Positions 49,668-58,828 are shown, counted from the stretch's first letter. The stretch: 64,000 nucleotides of DNA from Streptomyces lydicus (GCF_004125265.1 NZ_RDTE01000001.1:186001-250000); one strand, 5' to 3'. Translations and numbers: made by a program. The notes: generated from the letters alone by a model not told the origin.

Positions 49668-50722
49668 CCCTCCCCGACAAGGGCGGCTACCAGATCCGCT
49701 TCGCACCCGGCCCGCTGCCGGAGGGCGAATTGTGCGAACGGCTCGGCGGCCGCCTCTGGCTGGACGCCCTCGCGCCCCGCACCAAGGGCGCCTCCAAGGC
49801 CCTCTCCGGCCCACTCGGCCGCGCCCGTCCGTACGCGCGCACCGCGACCGTGACCAGCCTCCTGCTCGAAGTCGGCACGATCCGCTGCTGGATCGAGGCG
49901 GACACCAACGCCCCCTCCCCCTACAAGCCCCGGCCCGCCCCCACCGTCGCCATCCCGGCCCTGGACCACGCGCAGTGGCACGACCTGACGACGATCACCC
50001 GTCCCCTCGCCGCCCGACTCGCCCGACTGCCGGCCGAAGAGGTCCTGAGCGAGCTCGTTGGCACCGGCGCCCGCTGCGGGATCCATCTGCTGCCGAAGCT
50101 CGACCAGTGCCACGTCGTGTGCGGCTGCTCCAGCCGCACCGCGGTGTGCAAGCACGCCGCCACCGCCCTGCTCCAGACCGCCCGGTGCCTCGACACCATG
50201 CCCCTGGCCCTGCTCGCCCTCCGAGGCAGAGCCGCGCACGACTTCTTCGCCGGCATGCAGGACCCCGAGCACCCCAGCCTCCACCCCCACTACCAGCCCG
50301 GCAGGTATCCGCACCCGCCCGTGATCTCGGCCGAGACCGCCTACAACCGCTGGCAGCGCTCCCCCAGACCGTCCCTGCCGATGCTCCCGCTGCCCCCTGA
50401 ACACCCGGCCGCCCCGGTGCCGCCAGGCATGCCCGGAGCCGACGGCAGGGCCCTTGCCGACATCGCCACGGCCACCAGCGGGTACGCCCACGCCCTGCTG
50501 CAAACGCTCACCACAACAACCCTGCCGGGCGTGGTGGCGCAGACCGCCGCCGAGCCCGTCACACACCTCGCGGGGGAGGCGCCGGGGCCCTCTGCCGCGG
50601 CCGCCGACTCCCCCATCGAGATTCCGTTGCAGCAACGGCTCCAGAAGCTGCAGGAAGCCACCGGCCTGACCAAGGCGGAGCTGATGCGCGCCGTCGTCGA
50701 CTGGACCAGCACGAGCAGTTGA
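49664..50722 (+). CDS. SWIM zinc-finger protein
   Basis: The ATG overlaps the helicase stop (ATGA). The 352-residue product has a SWIM motif (CxCxnCxH) near residues 153-166: CGCSSRTAVCKHAAT. SWIM fingers bind DNA or proteins and often travel with SNF2 helicases in bacteria. The part before it (LWLDALAPRTKGASKALSGP, GRARPYARTATVTSLLLEVG) matches SWIM-associated sequence; the C-terminal 170 residues are Pro/Ala-rich and end in a helix (QQRLQKLQEATGLTKAELMR). It probably forms a complex with the helicase. Confidence 0.88.
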   Translation: MTLPDKGGYQIRFAPGPLPEGELCERLGGRLWLDALAPRTKGASKALSGPLGRARPYARTATVTSLLLEVGTIRCWIEADTNAPSPYKPRPAPTVAIPALDHAQWHDLTTITRPLAARLARLPAEEVLSELVGTGARCGIHLLPKLDQCHVVCGCSSRTAVCKHAATALLQTARCLDTMPLALLALRGRAAHDFFAGMQDPEHPSLHPHYQPGRYPHPPVISAETAYNRWQRSPRPSLPMLPLPPEHPAAPVPPGMPGADGRALADIATATSGYAHALLQTLTTTTLPGVVAQTAAEPVTHLAGEAPGPSAAAADSPIEIPLQQRLQKLQEATGLTKAELMRAVVDWTSTSS

Positions 50723-50984
50723 CCCTTGCTCGACCGCCGGAGCCCAGACGCCCTCCTGCACCTCGCGTCTACAGCCTTGGAGCTCCCAGAAGGACGGGCC
50801 GTGCCGATGCCGGGCCGGGTATCCTGCCGTGCAGGTGGCCGCGACCGCCGACCGCTGAAGAGGTCCTCCGCTCACGCCGGAGTCCTCGTTGGTAGCCAAG
50901 CCGTCCTTCGACGCATCGCACACCCGAACGCGCCTGCCTTCCAAGCAGCGTGTGCGTGGGACGCGCTGCCGTACGGAGTCGGAC

Positions 50985-51821
50985 ATGTCTACGAGCCAGC
51001 CCAGGAAGCCGCGGAAGCGTGCGCGGGAGATCCGAGAGCAGAGCCGGGCCACCGGCATGCGGTACACCGAGGCGATGCGGGCGAACGACCGCACCCGAGC
51101 CGGCGGCCAGCAGGCGCCGCCGGCACACCTCGCCCCCGCCCGTACCCTGCTGTTGCCCCTCGTGCAGGACGCCCTGGCCGGCCTGTTCCAACTGGCCGGG
51201 CTGCTCCTGAGGCTGCGAAACGTCCTGGTCTTGGCCCCTGACGGGGAGCTGGTGGATGTCATGGGTCTTGAGGGGGTGCCGATCCCCGGCGCGCCGATCG
51301 AGGACGTCGAGGAGGCGTACTGGCGGGTGCGCAACGCGCTGCCCGAGGGGACCAGGGAGTTCGTGGGCGGGATGGTGGAGGAGTACCCGCCCACGCCCAA
51401 CGTGCTGCTGCTGACGGGGCCCGACGGTGGGCACGTAGTGCATTTGACCACCCTTGAGGTGGCCGAAGCGGACCTCGCGCTGCTCGCCGCATTCGCCGAC
51501 GCACTCGACCGCGCGGCCGGCCTGCGTCCCGGCCCGGAGTTCGAGGCACTCACGGAGGCGCTGGGCGAACTCGGGCGAGTGCCCCACTACTCGTGGATGC
51601 CCGAGGGGGACGAGGCCGCCGTCGCCCGCTGGGTGCGGCAGACGCTGTCGCCGGTCCTGCACTCGCCCTTCGAGGGGCCGCTCGGCGCCGCCGACCACGA
51701 GACGCTGTCCAACGTGCTGCGGTATGCCGCGGGCTGGGAGAGCGTCGAGGTCGACGAGGATGAGGAGGCGGCGGCCGAACGCGTGATGTGGAGCATGGTG
51801 CGCGCGGCGCTGGCGATCTGA
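50985..51821 (+). CDS. Hypothetical protein, third gene of the helicase operon (278 aa)
   Basis: ATG 50985 has GGAG seven bases upstream. The protein begins MSTSQPRKPRKRAREIREQS (basic). It has a hydrophobic stretch (LLLPLVQDALAGLFQLAGLL, near 60-80), then alpha/beta sequence (NVLVLAPDGELVDVMGLEGV, VLLLTGPDGGHVVHLTTLEV) and an acidic helical end. It lies 262 bases after the SWIM gene in the same direction. The C-terminus (VDEDEEAAAERVMWSMVRAA) is acidic. The family is not recognised; operon membership is likely but not certain. Confidence 0.6.
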   Translation: MSTSQPRKPRKRAREIREQSRATGMRYTEAMRANDRTRAGGQQAPPAHLAPARTLLLPLVQDALAGLFQLAGLLLRLRNVLVLAPDGELVDVMGLEGVPIPGAPIEDVEEAYWRVRNALPEGTREFVGGMVEEYPPTPNVLLLTGPDGGHVVHLTTLEVAEADLALLAAFADALDRAAGLRPGPEFEALTEALGELGRVPHYSWMPEGDEAAVARWVRQTLSPVLHSPFEGPLGAADHETLSNVLRYAAGWESVEVDEDEEAAAERVMWSMVRAALAI

Positions 51822-51942
51822 GGGAGGACAGACCTCGGCCCGCGGGCGAGGTGGTGTCGGCGCCTGGCGGCGGTGGTCGGCGCCAGGCCTCGTGTTGAGT
51901 TCAGTGTTTCCGCGGGGCGGAGCCAGTCGGCGTAGGGCCGAG

Positions 51943-52086
51943 TCACCCCTGTGACACGAGATCGATGACGAGGGCGCCGGCTACGGTCCAGGGGGAGCCG
52001 GGCTCAAGGCGGTGCCGCCACTTCGAATCGCGGGTGGCCCCTTGGGCCTGTCGCCAGTAGTGCACGGATTTTCCACGGAGGTGCAT
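51943..52086 (-). CDS. Small hypothetical protein (47 aa)
   Basis: ATG 52086 has GGGAGG five to six bases upstream. The peptide starts MHLRGKSVHYWRQAQGATRD and ends EPGSPWTVAGALVIDLVSQG. The basic, aromatic N-terminus and hydrophobic C-terminal strand suggest a folded mini-protein. It is divergent from the 167-aa gene, with 98 bases between the starts. The family is unknown. Confidence 0.5.
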   Translation of the reverse strand: MHLRGKSVHYWRQAQGATRDSKWRHRLEPGSPWTVAGALVIDLVSQG

Positions 52087-52145
52087 GGAAACCTCCCGAG
52101 GTATCTGTCTTCTGAACATCGGGCGTGGCACGCGGACTCGACGGC

Positions 52146-52160
52146 GTCTAGAAAATAGAC
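52146..52160. promoter_or_regulatory. Short dyad in a divergent promoter
   Basis: GTCTA and TAGAC flank GAAAA between the starts of the 47-aa and 167-aa genes, about 25 bases before the latter. It is a possible operator, but short enough to be chance. Confidence 0.25.
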
Positions 52161-52184
52161 AGAGAGTTTGCGAGGATCTTCCCT

Positions 52185-52688
52185 ATGGACACTGCACCCA
52201 CGGCCCGGGAGCACTGGGAGGCCCGCCTCGCCAGGCACAAGGAGACCCTGACGATGGCGAAAGCAGCCAGGGACCGGGACCTATCGCATGCCTATTCCCA
52301 GGGCGTCGACCTGACTTGGCGCGTTCTCGGGGGCGCAGCGGGGATCAACCACGAGGCCGCCCGCACGTACGCGCGCCGCAGTGAGCAGGCCGCCGCCCTT
52401 CCCCCACTGTGCCCCGGCACCTACCTGACCGTACCGATCTCGGCCATGCCCGAACCCGGAGAGACAAGCACCAGGCCATGCCTGCTTGCACTGGCCCTGG
52501 CTGCTCTGTCGTTCCAGCTCACGGGATGGTTTCCGCCCGCCGATTGGAGCGCCGACGCCATCTGCTACGACCTGGCGGGGATTCTCGCTGATCGCCTCCC
52601 GCCCGGCTACTACTGGGGCCTTGCCCCAGACCCGAACCCCGCAGAAATGACCTGCTCCTACGGGGTCTGGCCCGACTTCGGCCTCTGA
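52185..52688 (+). CDS. Hypothetical protein (167 aa)
   Basis: The product starts MDTAPTAREHWEARLARHKE, with a helical, HTH-like first half (WRVLGGAAGINHEAARTYAR). The second half has Cys-rich edges and GWFPPADWSADAICYDLAGI, then LPPGYYWGLAPDPNPAEMTC. An HTH plus small sensor-like domain is possible. The start is clear from the sense of the sequence; the ribosome site is weak (GAGG at 52172). The family is not recognised. Confidence 0.55.
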   Translation: MDTAPTAREHWEARLARHKETLTMAKAARDRDLSHAYSQGVDLTWRVLGGAAGINHEAARTYARRSEQAAALPPLCPGTYLTVPISAMPEPGETSTRPCLLALALAALSFQLTGWFPPADWSADAICYDLAGILADRLPPGYYWGLAPDPNPAEMTCSYGVWPDFGL

Positions 52689-53034
52689 TACCCAGATGCC
52701 CCGAGGCATCAGCCTTCACCGCCGCTGCCATCGGCATCCCGCACGCCCGCATACGGGAGGGCTCGGAGGCGCTGGCAGCACCAACCCAGCCGGCCGCGCC
52801 CCGGCGCCGTGGGGCGTGGTCGAAGCGATCGGAGTCCGCGCGTTCCGCTGCGGCTTCGGGTGCAGAACGAACCGCCGCCACACGCCCAGTTGGCGTGGAT
52901 GCAGGGCACTCCTCGCCTCGTTGCCTGGGCCGGCCGGTGTCTGTCCGCGCAGCGGCAGCGTAGAACCGCGGCCGCGGTGGCATGCGTACGGCACTCGCCG
53001 GGCGCGCGCCGTCGGGCGATGAGGTCCGGGTCGC

Positions 53035-54576
53035 TCATTCGGCAGGTAGGGGGCAGCTGAAGGCCAGGGCCCCTTCGCCCAGCTGGCCCGTGACGTGTGT
53101 GTCGGTCATCGAGGCGTCTGTGAGCCACTCAGCGGCACTCAACTGCTCCAGCAGCATGCCGAGTTCGGTGGCCTCGACGGCGCTCAGCCCGGCCAGCGTC
53201 TCGGCCTCAAGGCCGTGGCCGGAGGACCCCAGCCGCCCGTTGGTGCTGCTGTGCGCCGCGCAGGCAAGGGCGAGCAGCCGCGCTGCGGCGGGCAGTTTCT
53301 TCTTGCGCAGCTTGCGCTCTCCCACGGCCTTCTGTGCCCATCCGGACAGCCTGGGCCGCATCGCTTTCCCGAAGCCGAGGGGTCCGCGGCCGTCGTCGTG
53401 GGGGAGGAGCGAGGGCACAGTGATATGAGTGGGGTTGCCGGAGCCGGAGGCCAGCAGATCTGCAACGGTCCCGGGCAGTCGGAGCCACCCGGTGTCGACG
53501 AGCTCCTGCAGGGCCTGCTCCGCGTCGCCCAGCGGCCAGCCGTTCAGGTCCTGACCGGTGAGGTTGCCGCTGCCGCTGCGTGCGGTGCGCAACGTCAGCA
53601 AGAGCACCAGCAGACGGCCCTCCGGGCCCGGGACCGGCGCGTGGTCTCGGGCGTAGGCGAGCACGGCGCGTGCGTGTTCCCACTGAGTCGGCGCTGTCAG
53701 CACACGTGCGACACCCCCTTCGCCTGCCTGGCCGGCGCGCTGCTCATGCTGAAGGCGGGTGGTGACTGCTGCCTGCTCGGCGCGCCGTGCCTCGGCGTGC
53801 AGGCTCCCGTCGCCCGTCACCTGCGCCCAGGTGGTGAAGGCGAGTGCCTTGCGGTCGTGCAGGCTGGCCAGCAGTTGCAAGTCCGGCTCGCTGGAGCGTT
53901 GGTAGGCACGGAACGCGTCACCGAGCTCGATGAGTTCCTCGCGCAGTGCCGTCGGCTGCAGGTCCTTCGGCACCACGCGTTGGGCGAGCTTCCCCGAGCG
54001 CTTGGGCCGGCGCGGCCTGGGCGCGGGCAGCCGTTCCCCGCCGGGCGCGTTCCCTCCAGGAGCAGCCGGTGCGGCGGCGGAGAAGACTGGTGCTCCCGCC
54101 CCGTTGCCGGCCGCAGGTGAGCGCGGTTCGTCCACGCCGGTGTCAGGGCATGCCGGTACGGCGGAAGCGGTGGCCACTACGCGGGCGCCGGGATGGGCTG
54201 CCGCACAGTGTGAACAGCACTCCCAAGCCCGCCACCAGCGCCCCATCGGATCGGTGATCACGGCCAGCACCACTCCCCCTCCGGATCGCCCGGTCGCGCC
54301 TGCGGGTCCGTGCCCGGACTGCTCGGAATGTGCCTGACACCCTTCCGCACAGCACACACACGATGCCTCGCACCGCGGTCCCCCAGCAGCCCGCAGGTGA
54401 GCCTTGAGATGGGCAGCGGCGAAGGCCCGCCCCAGGGCGGCAGAGTCCAGACGCTTCGGCGGGCAAGCAGCACGGCTGCAGGTGACCTTCACCGCCGCCA
54501 CGCCGCGCCCCGCAGAATCCAGACGTACAGTCCACGCCCGCCCCGTCACCCGCTCGCCTGCCACATGGGCCTGCAT
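53035..54576 (-). CDS. Large hypothetical protein of Streptomyces accessory DNA (513 aa)
   Basis: Residues 30-150 hold many cysteines (SRAACPPKR, CEASCVCCAEGCQAH, WECCSHCAAAHPG), suggesting two or three zinc sites. After a Pro/Ala/Arg-rich linker (about 150-195) comes a long helical domain with VVPKDLQPTALREELIELGD, LLVLLLTLRTARSGSGNLTG, ELVDTGWLRLPGTVADLLA and LGMLLEQLSAAEWLTD, which looks like a winged-helix protein resembling plasmid replication or regulatory proteins. It starts at ATG 54576 without a strong ribosome site. Function is unknown; DNA binding is likely. Confidence 0.65.
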   Translation of the reverse strand: MQAHVAGERVTGRAWTVRLDSAGRGVAAVKVTCSRAACPPKRLDSAALGRAFAAAHLKAHLRAAGGPRCEASCVCCAEGCQAHSEQSGHGPAGATGRSGGGVVLAVITDPMGRWWRAWECCSHCAAAHPGARVVATASAVPACPDTGVDEPRSPAAGNGAGAPVFSAAAPAAPGGNAPGGERLPAPRPRRPKRSGKLAQRVVPKDLQPTALREELIELGDAFRAYQRSSEPDLQLLASLHDRKALAFTTWAQVTGDGSLHAEARRAEQAAVTTRLQHEQRAGQAGEGGVARVLTAPTQWEHARAVLAYARDHAPVPGPEGRLLVLLLTLRTARSGSGNLTGQDLNGWPLGDAEQALQELVDTGWLRLPGTVADLLASGSGNPTHITVPSLLPHDDGRGPLGFGKAMRPRLSGWAQKAVGERKLRKKKLPAAARLLALACAAHSSTNGRLGSSGHGLEAETLAGLSAVEATELGMLLEQLSAAEWLTDASMTDTHVTGQLGEGALAFSCPLPAE

Positions 54577-54712
54577 GACTGCCCCTTTCGCCGCTCCACC
54601 GAAGCCTGTTCAGCTGGTGGTCAACATCATCGGTTATCCACCACGGCCGCTGCAGGAAACCGGCTATACCGTGTCCGCTGCGCCCGCTCGGCTCATCGCA
54701 TGCCGTCGGTCG

Positions 54713-55441
54713 TCAGGCGTCACGCCGCAGCAGGGCGACGACCGTGGCGTCGTCGCGGCAGCCGTCTGTGTCGGTTTCCGCGGCGGCGGTCAGTGCGTCG
54801 GCCAGGGCCTGCGGATCCGTCTCGTGTGCGCGGCACAGTGCCTCCATGGTCTCCTGGTTCACCTGGTCCGCGATGCCGTCGGTCACCAGCAGTACCAGAC
54901 GGACGTGTTCCGGGATCTGGGTCTCGCGGCACATGGCCGCGCCTGCCTGGGCGAGCCCGGTCCGTGACCAGTTGTCGTGGTCCTCGGCGATCTCTACCGG
55001 TCTGCCGCCGTTGCGCTGTCGGATCCATTCCCCCATCGTCTGGTCGGTGCTCCACTGCGTGAGCACGCTGTCCTGCCAGGTGTAGGCGCGGCAGTCGCCG
55101 AGCCAGTGGATCGTGCTGGGCTGGCCTGGCTCCATGCGGGCGTAGATGGCGGAGGCGTGCGGCGGGACGTCGTAGGCGTGGGCCATCTGTCCGGCGGTGG
55201 TCAGCGCGGCCAGCCCGCCCATGACCGTGCCGATATGGGTGATCACCGGCGGCGTCACCTGGGCGTAGCGGACGACTGCTGCACCATGGCCAGCGCCGTC
55301 GACCACGGCCGCGCACACGCGCTGCCCGCGCCTGTGGACATCGTGCCCATCGGCGCACGGAGGCTCGGTGCCCGGCCGGCACGCCGCCCCCACCGTGATC
55401 GTCTCCGTGTGCGTGGCGTGGTCGGTCCTCGTCTCGGTCAT
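54713..55441 (-). CDS. PP2C-like protein phosphatase
   Basis: ATG 55441 has AAGGAG seven bases upstream and gives 242 residues. PP2C-type metal-binding motifs are present: VVDGAGHGAAV (motif II-like), IHWLGDCRAYTW (motif with the conserved GD), LVTDGIADQVN and the final DGCRDDATVVAL. It should dephosphorylate Ser/Thr residues using two metal ions. It is short and lacks extra domains. No kinase or anti-sigma gene is adjacent, so the target is unknown. Confidence 0.85.
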   Translation of the reverse strand: MTETRTDHATHTETITVGAACRPGTEPPCADGHDVHRRGQRVCAAVVDGAGHGAAVVRYAQVTPPVITHIGTVMGGLAALTTAGQMAHAYDVPPHASAIYARMEPGQPSTIHWLGDCRAYTWQDSVLTQWSTDQTMGEWIRQRNGGRPVEIAEDHDNWSRTGLAQAGAAMCRETQIPEHVRLVLLVTDGIADQVNQETMEALCRAHETDPQALADALTAAAETDTDGCRDDATVVALLRRDA

Positions 55442-56078
55442 CGCTTTCTCCTTCGTCAGTCGGCCGGGCCTGAGAGCCCGCCCTGTATCCGGGCAGCGGA
55501 GGAGCTGCGTCGAAGAGTCCACTGGATGGAGAATTTGAGGCTGCTGAGACAGAAGTGGCCAAGAACCGGCGGCTCAGGCAGCGGTGTTCGTGGACGACGG
55601 CGGCGCATGTCTGCGTTCCCCACCCGCGGGTCAACGGTTCTGCGTAGTCTGGGGTTACGTCCCGGCGGTCTCCCCCGATCCGCCGGGACGCTGCCGTTCT
55701 CATGACAGAAGGTGCTGCTGCCCCTGCCTGCACGAGCCGCATCCTCACCGACGCCCAAAGCATCACGCTGCGTCGCGTCCCGTGAGCCCCTGCCCCGCCC
55801 TCTCCCCGACGCAAAGACGCCCTGGGCCCGGCAAGCAGGACGAGCTGCCCCGTCCGGCTCAGATTTCAGAGGCTGAAAAGGACACCCCGCTATTTTTCAG
55901 CTAGCGAAATCCTGCCCCACATTCACCGTCTCGGCGTTGCGCGCCATCGGGACTCCTTGGTCAACTCTGCATGCCATTCAGAGGGATACGTCGCTCTGCG
56001 AGGTCCAGGAATCTCGGATACGTCTGCACCCTTGTCACCCTCCGATTCCCGGCGCCTAGCTTGAGTAGAGAGGGCTTC
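55442..56078. other. Divergent intergenic, 637 bases
   Basis: This stretch lies between the leftward phosphatase and the rightward SH3 protein. It holds the GAAAA/TTTTC element at 55872-55909 close to the secreted gene. Frames here show no ribosome sites. Confidence 0.45.
55872..55909. promoter_or_regulatory. GAAAA/TTTTC palindromic element, copy 2
   Basis: GCTGAAAA (55872-55879) and TTTTCAGC (55894-55901) form a perfect 8-bp inverted repeat, followed by TAGCGAAA. It matches the arrangement at 10820-10860 with a spacer one base shorter. It lies 170 bases upstream of the SH3 secreted-protein gene. Confidence 0.5.
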
Positions 56079-56462
56079 ATGACAATGCGCAACGCCTCGA
56101 TGCACGCCAAGACCCCCACACGCTCGAAGACCCTTCGCCGGCTTTCCGTTGGCGCCCTGGCTCTGTCGCTCCTGGGCGGCGTAGCCAGCGTGGAGGCACA
56201 GGCCGCTTCCGCAGCCTCGCGTCCGCCCGCCCGGTGCACGGAGAACGGCCCGAACTTCTGGGCGTGGATCGACGTCAACGGCGCCAACCTGCGCAAGGGC
56301 CCCTCCACGAGCTACGCCTCGCGTGGGTCGCTGTACGAGAACGACCGGCTCAACATCACCTGCACGCGCGGGGGCTGGTACTACGGCAAGATCCTTTCCT
56401 CCCGTACCGGCCTGAAGGGCTGGGGCTGGGTGCGGCACGACATGGTCCTCAACCACCACTAA
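56079..56462 (+). CDS. Secreted SH3-domain protein
   Basis: The 127-residue product starts MTMRNASMHAKTPTRSKTLR and has a signal peptide core (LSVGALALSLLGGVASVEAQ) with cleavage near residue 45. The mature part is a bacterial SH3 domain (ANLRKGPSTSYASRG, GGWYYGKI, GWGWVRHD) with two cysteines that likely pair. Such domains bind cell-wall peptides or stabilise secreted proteins. It has its own terminator. Small secreted SH3 proteins of this type are common in Streptomyces; the role is unknown. Confidence 0.85.
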   Translation: MTMRNASMHAKTPTRSKTLRRLSVGALALSLLGGVASVEAQAASAASRPPARCTENGPNFWAWIDVNGANLRKGPSTSYASRGSLYENDRLNITCTRGGWYYGKILSSRTGLKGWGWVRHDMVLNHH

Positions 56463-56499
56463 CCCCTCCCCCGGCGCCAGCCCTTGGCTCCTGGGAGCG

Positions 56500-56530
56500 G
56501 CCCGGTCAGTCGAAAGCCGACTGACCGGGC
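56500..56530 (+). terminator. 13-bp perfect hairpin with T-rich tail
   Basis: GCCCGGTCAGTCG and CGACTGACCGGGC flank AAAGC, followed by TTTCGG, 40 bases past the SH3 gene. It is a classical intrinsic terminator. Confidence 0.9.
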
Positions 56531-56676
56531 TTTCGGCATTACGGATTTCGGACCCACGGAGGTCCACCAGCGAAATTGAGGTCCAGTGTCCTCGTTGCGA
56601 TATTTGATGTTCAGAGTGCGACGCGCCGCTCATGAAATCCTGGTGTGGGTAGAAGGCTGCGAAGGGCGGGTTCGTG

Positions 56677-57723
56677 ATGGCGAATAATGTGCTGAGCTGG
56701 CGCCCGTATGTGCGAGGGGCCAGCGCGCTTCGTGACCGCACGGCCCACACCGTGCCCGGAACGCGGTTGCCCACGTTGCCCAGTCCCGCGCCGCAAGGCG
56801 ACGCCGGATCGCCCCCCGGCACGGACGCAGAGGCCGAGCCGGAAGACACCGAAGCGGCTCTTGTCACGGAGATGCACGGCAGGCGCCTGCAACGCCTTCT
56901 CAAGGGCCGGCGCGAGCACCTCGGGCTGCGCCAGGAAGACATCGCTGAACGCTTGTCGATCGGCGCCCGCGCCTACGGAAACTGGGAGCGCGGCAGGGTC
57001 AGGGAGTGGACGGACCAGAAGCTCTACGCACTGGCAGAAGCCTTGGAAATGTCCGAGTTCCAGACGGACCGCCTGTTCTGGATCGCCGTCGACCGAGCCC
57101 CCCAGCCGGACCTGCGCGCCATATCCCACCAGGCCCTTCCACAAGACCCGGCGACCGCGTCGTTCCTCGGCGACTACAGAGTCATGATGGACGCGCTCTC
57201 ACTTCCCACCTTTCTGATTGATCACCGGTGGGACGTCACGATGGCGAACACAGCCTTCCACGACCTGTTCCAGGGCATCAGGTCTCACCCGACAGCGATG
57301 CCCGCAGCCAATTTCCTGCGCTTCGGCCTCTTCCACCCAGATGCCCCCACCATCCTCATGGACTACCCGAACTGGCAGCTCTCGATGCTGGCCCAGCTCT
57401 CCTCCAGCCTGGAGCGACACGACCAGGACCCTGCGCTCCACGCCATCCGCCGCGACGTCTACCTGCGCCCCACCCTGCGCGACGCCTACCTCAAGGAAAT
57501 GCCGGACTGGGTGCTGGGCGCCGGAGCCGACCTGGTCCACCACGACGGTGCGGTTGGCGCACTGCGTCACCCTGACCCGCATGTCGGCCGCCGGGGATGC
57601 CGGCTCGTCGAGGAAACTCCTCGGCCGCTGCAGGGCCTGGGGCTCACGCGCATCACGCTGGTACTCCTCGATGCAAAGGACCGGTGCATGCAGGAGCGGC
57701 CGCGCACTCGTCAAGCAGCCTGA
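56677..57723 (+). CDS. XRE regulator with MmyB-like ligand domain, copy 2
   Basis: ATG 56677 follows a GGCGGG ribosome-like site; GTG 56674 is just ahead. The 348-residue protein has a disordered first 60 residues, an HTH (LKGRREHLGLRQEDIAERLS, IGARAYGNWERGRVREWTDQ) and an MmyB-type domain (ALSLPTFLIDHRWDVTMANT, AFHDLFQGIRSH, MPAANFLRFGLFHPDAPTIL, YPNWQLSMLAQLSSSLERHD). It is only distantly similar to copy 1 at 23759. A small-molecule ligand is assumed for the family. Confidence 0.85.
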   Translation: MANNVLSWRPYVRGASALRDRTAHTVPGTRLPTLPSPAPQGDAGSPPGTDAEAEPEDTEAALVTEMHGRRLQRLLKGRREHLGLRQEDIAERLSIGARAYGNWERGRVREWTDQKLYALAEALEMSEFQTDRLFWIAVDRAPQPDLRAISHQALPQDPATASFLGDYRVMMDALSLPTFLIDHRWDVTMANTAFHDLFQGIRSHPTAMPAANFLRFGLFHPDAPTILMDYPNWQLSMLAQLSSSLERHDQDPALHAIRRDVYLRPTLRDAYLKEMPDWVLGAGADLVHHDGAVGALRHPDPHVGRRGCRLVEETPRPLQGLGLTRITLVLLDAKDRCMQERPRTRQAA

Positions 57724-58042
57724 AGGCAGCCGGCGGGCCGCGCCGGGCCCGGCCGCACGCCCCGGGCGAGGCCGAGGAACAGCGGTGAGCGGGTGTGCAC
57801 TTGTGCCGGAGAGTTGAGCACTCGCCACCCCGTCCAAGCCACAGAAGCTGTGCCGAAGCAAGCAGTCGGCGGACCTTGAGGGTCATCGCCGGCGCACCGC
57901 CACGGCCCCGCCCCGGTGAGAGCACATCGCCGCGGGTGCGGAAGGGCTGCCGAACGGGCCCGGGGATTCGGCGCCTGGCGTTCTCGCCGCGCCAAGGGCA
58001 ACTCTCGCTCAGTGAATAGGATTTGAGCGGATATGAGAACTT
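57724..58042. other. Convergent intergenic, 319 bases
   Basis: This stretch lies between the ends of the second MmyB-type gene and the third IclR-like gene. It is GC-rich with overlapping short self-complementary runs (about 57735-57760) but no single clear hairpin. No gene is supported. Confidence 0.4.
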
Positions 58043-58828
58043 TCAGCCGGCCCTGCGCATCGCGCCGCTCGCCAGTTCACAACGAGCACTCAGCCGTGCG
58101 GCGCAGGCCAGTGCGGCCGCGGCGTACTCCGACCGGTTGCGATCCATCTGCGGGCGCAGTCCCATCACCGCGAGAGAGCCGTACACGGTGGAGCCTCGCC
58201 ACAGCGGGACGCTGAGCAGCTTCCAGTCCGGGAGGGGCGACTGGGTCACCACGTACCCTTCGGAGCGGATTTCACGCATGAGGTGGCTTTGGGGGTCGCC
58301 GTCGAGGTGGGAGAGAATGGACAGGCCGGCGGCGTCAGCTTTCAGCGGCGCGTACTGCAGGGCCGCCTTGGCTTCGGGATCAGCCTGGTTGAACGCGGCC
58401 TGGAAGTCGGTGCGGCGCCCGTAGGCGTAGTTGAGCATCAGTCGCCCCGGCGTGTCGTCGATGAGCACGGCGTTGAATGCCATGGCCACTTGGGCCGTCT
58501 GCCGCTGCAATACCGTCGTCTCACGGTCGAGGGCGCTGTTGGGCGGCAGATTGAGGTGGACGCTCGCATCCGGTCGATAGTTGGCCACATCGGTGGCGAT
58601 TCCGTACCTGCCCGGCTTGCGGTAGATCAGGTGCTTCGCCTCCACGCCAGCGTTGAGTATGCGGTGCACGGTCGACTTGGTGACCCCGCTCTCGTGGATG
58701 ATGCGCCGCAGCGGGTGCAGCCCGGGCCCCATGCTGTTCAGGGTCCGGAGAACGAGATAGACACGGTCATGGGCCGTCATGCCGTCGTCCTCCGAGCCGG
58801 CAGCCTCGACAAGCTCGGTGTCGATCAC
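58043..58828 (-). CDS. IclR-like regulator, paralogue 3
   Basis: GTG 58828 has AGGAGG eight bases upstream and gives 261 residues; a longer frame to 59026 is less likely. The winged helix spans about residues 18-75 (HDRVYLVLRTLNSMGPG, LRRIIHESGVTKSTVHRILN). The effector domain has QTAQVAMAFNAVLIDDTPG, APLKADAAGLSILSHLDGD, EGYVVTQSPLPDWKLLSVPL and YGSLAVMGL, the same series of phrases as the pair near 18-20 kb. It is divergent from the MFS exporter gene and may control it. Confidence 0.8.
   Translation of the reverse strand: MIDTELVEAAGSEDDGMTAHDRVYLVLRTLNSMGPGLHPLRRIIHESGVTKSTVHRILNAGVEAKHLIYRKPGRYGIATDVANYRPDASVHLNLPPNSALDRETTVLQRQTAQVAMAFNAVLIDDTPGRLMLNYAYGRRTDFQAAFNQADPEAKAALQYAPLKADAAGLSILSHLDGDPQSHLMREIRSEGYVVTQSPLPDWKLLSVPLWRGSTVYGSLAVMGLRPQMDRNRSEYAAAALACAARLSARCELASGAMRRAG

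Noticed and set aside
48312..49814. Leftward 500-codon open frame
   Set aside because: It is antisense to the SNF2 helicase motifs and has no family features.
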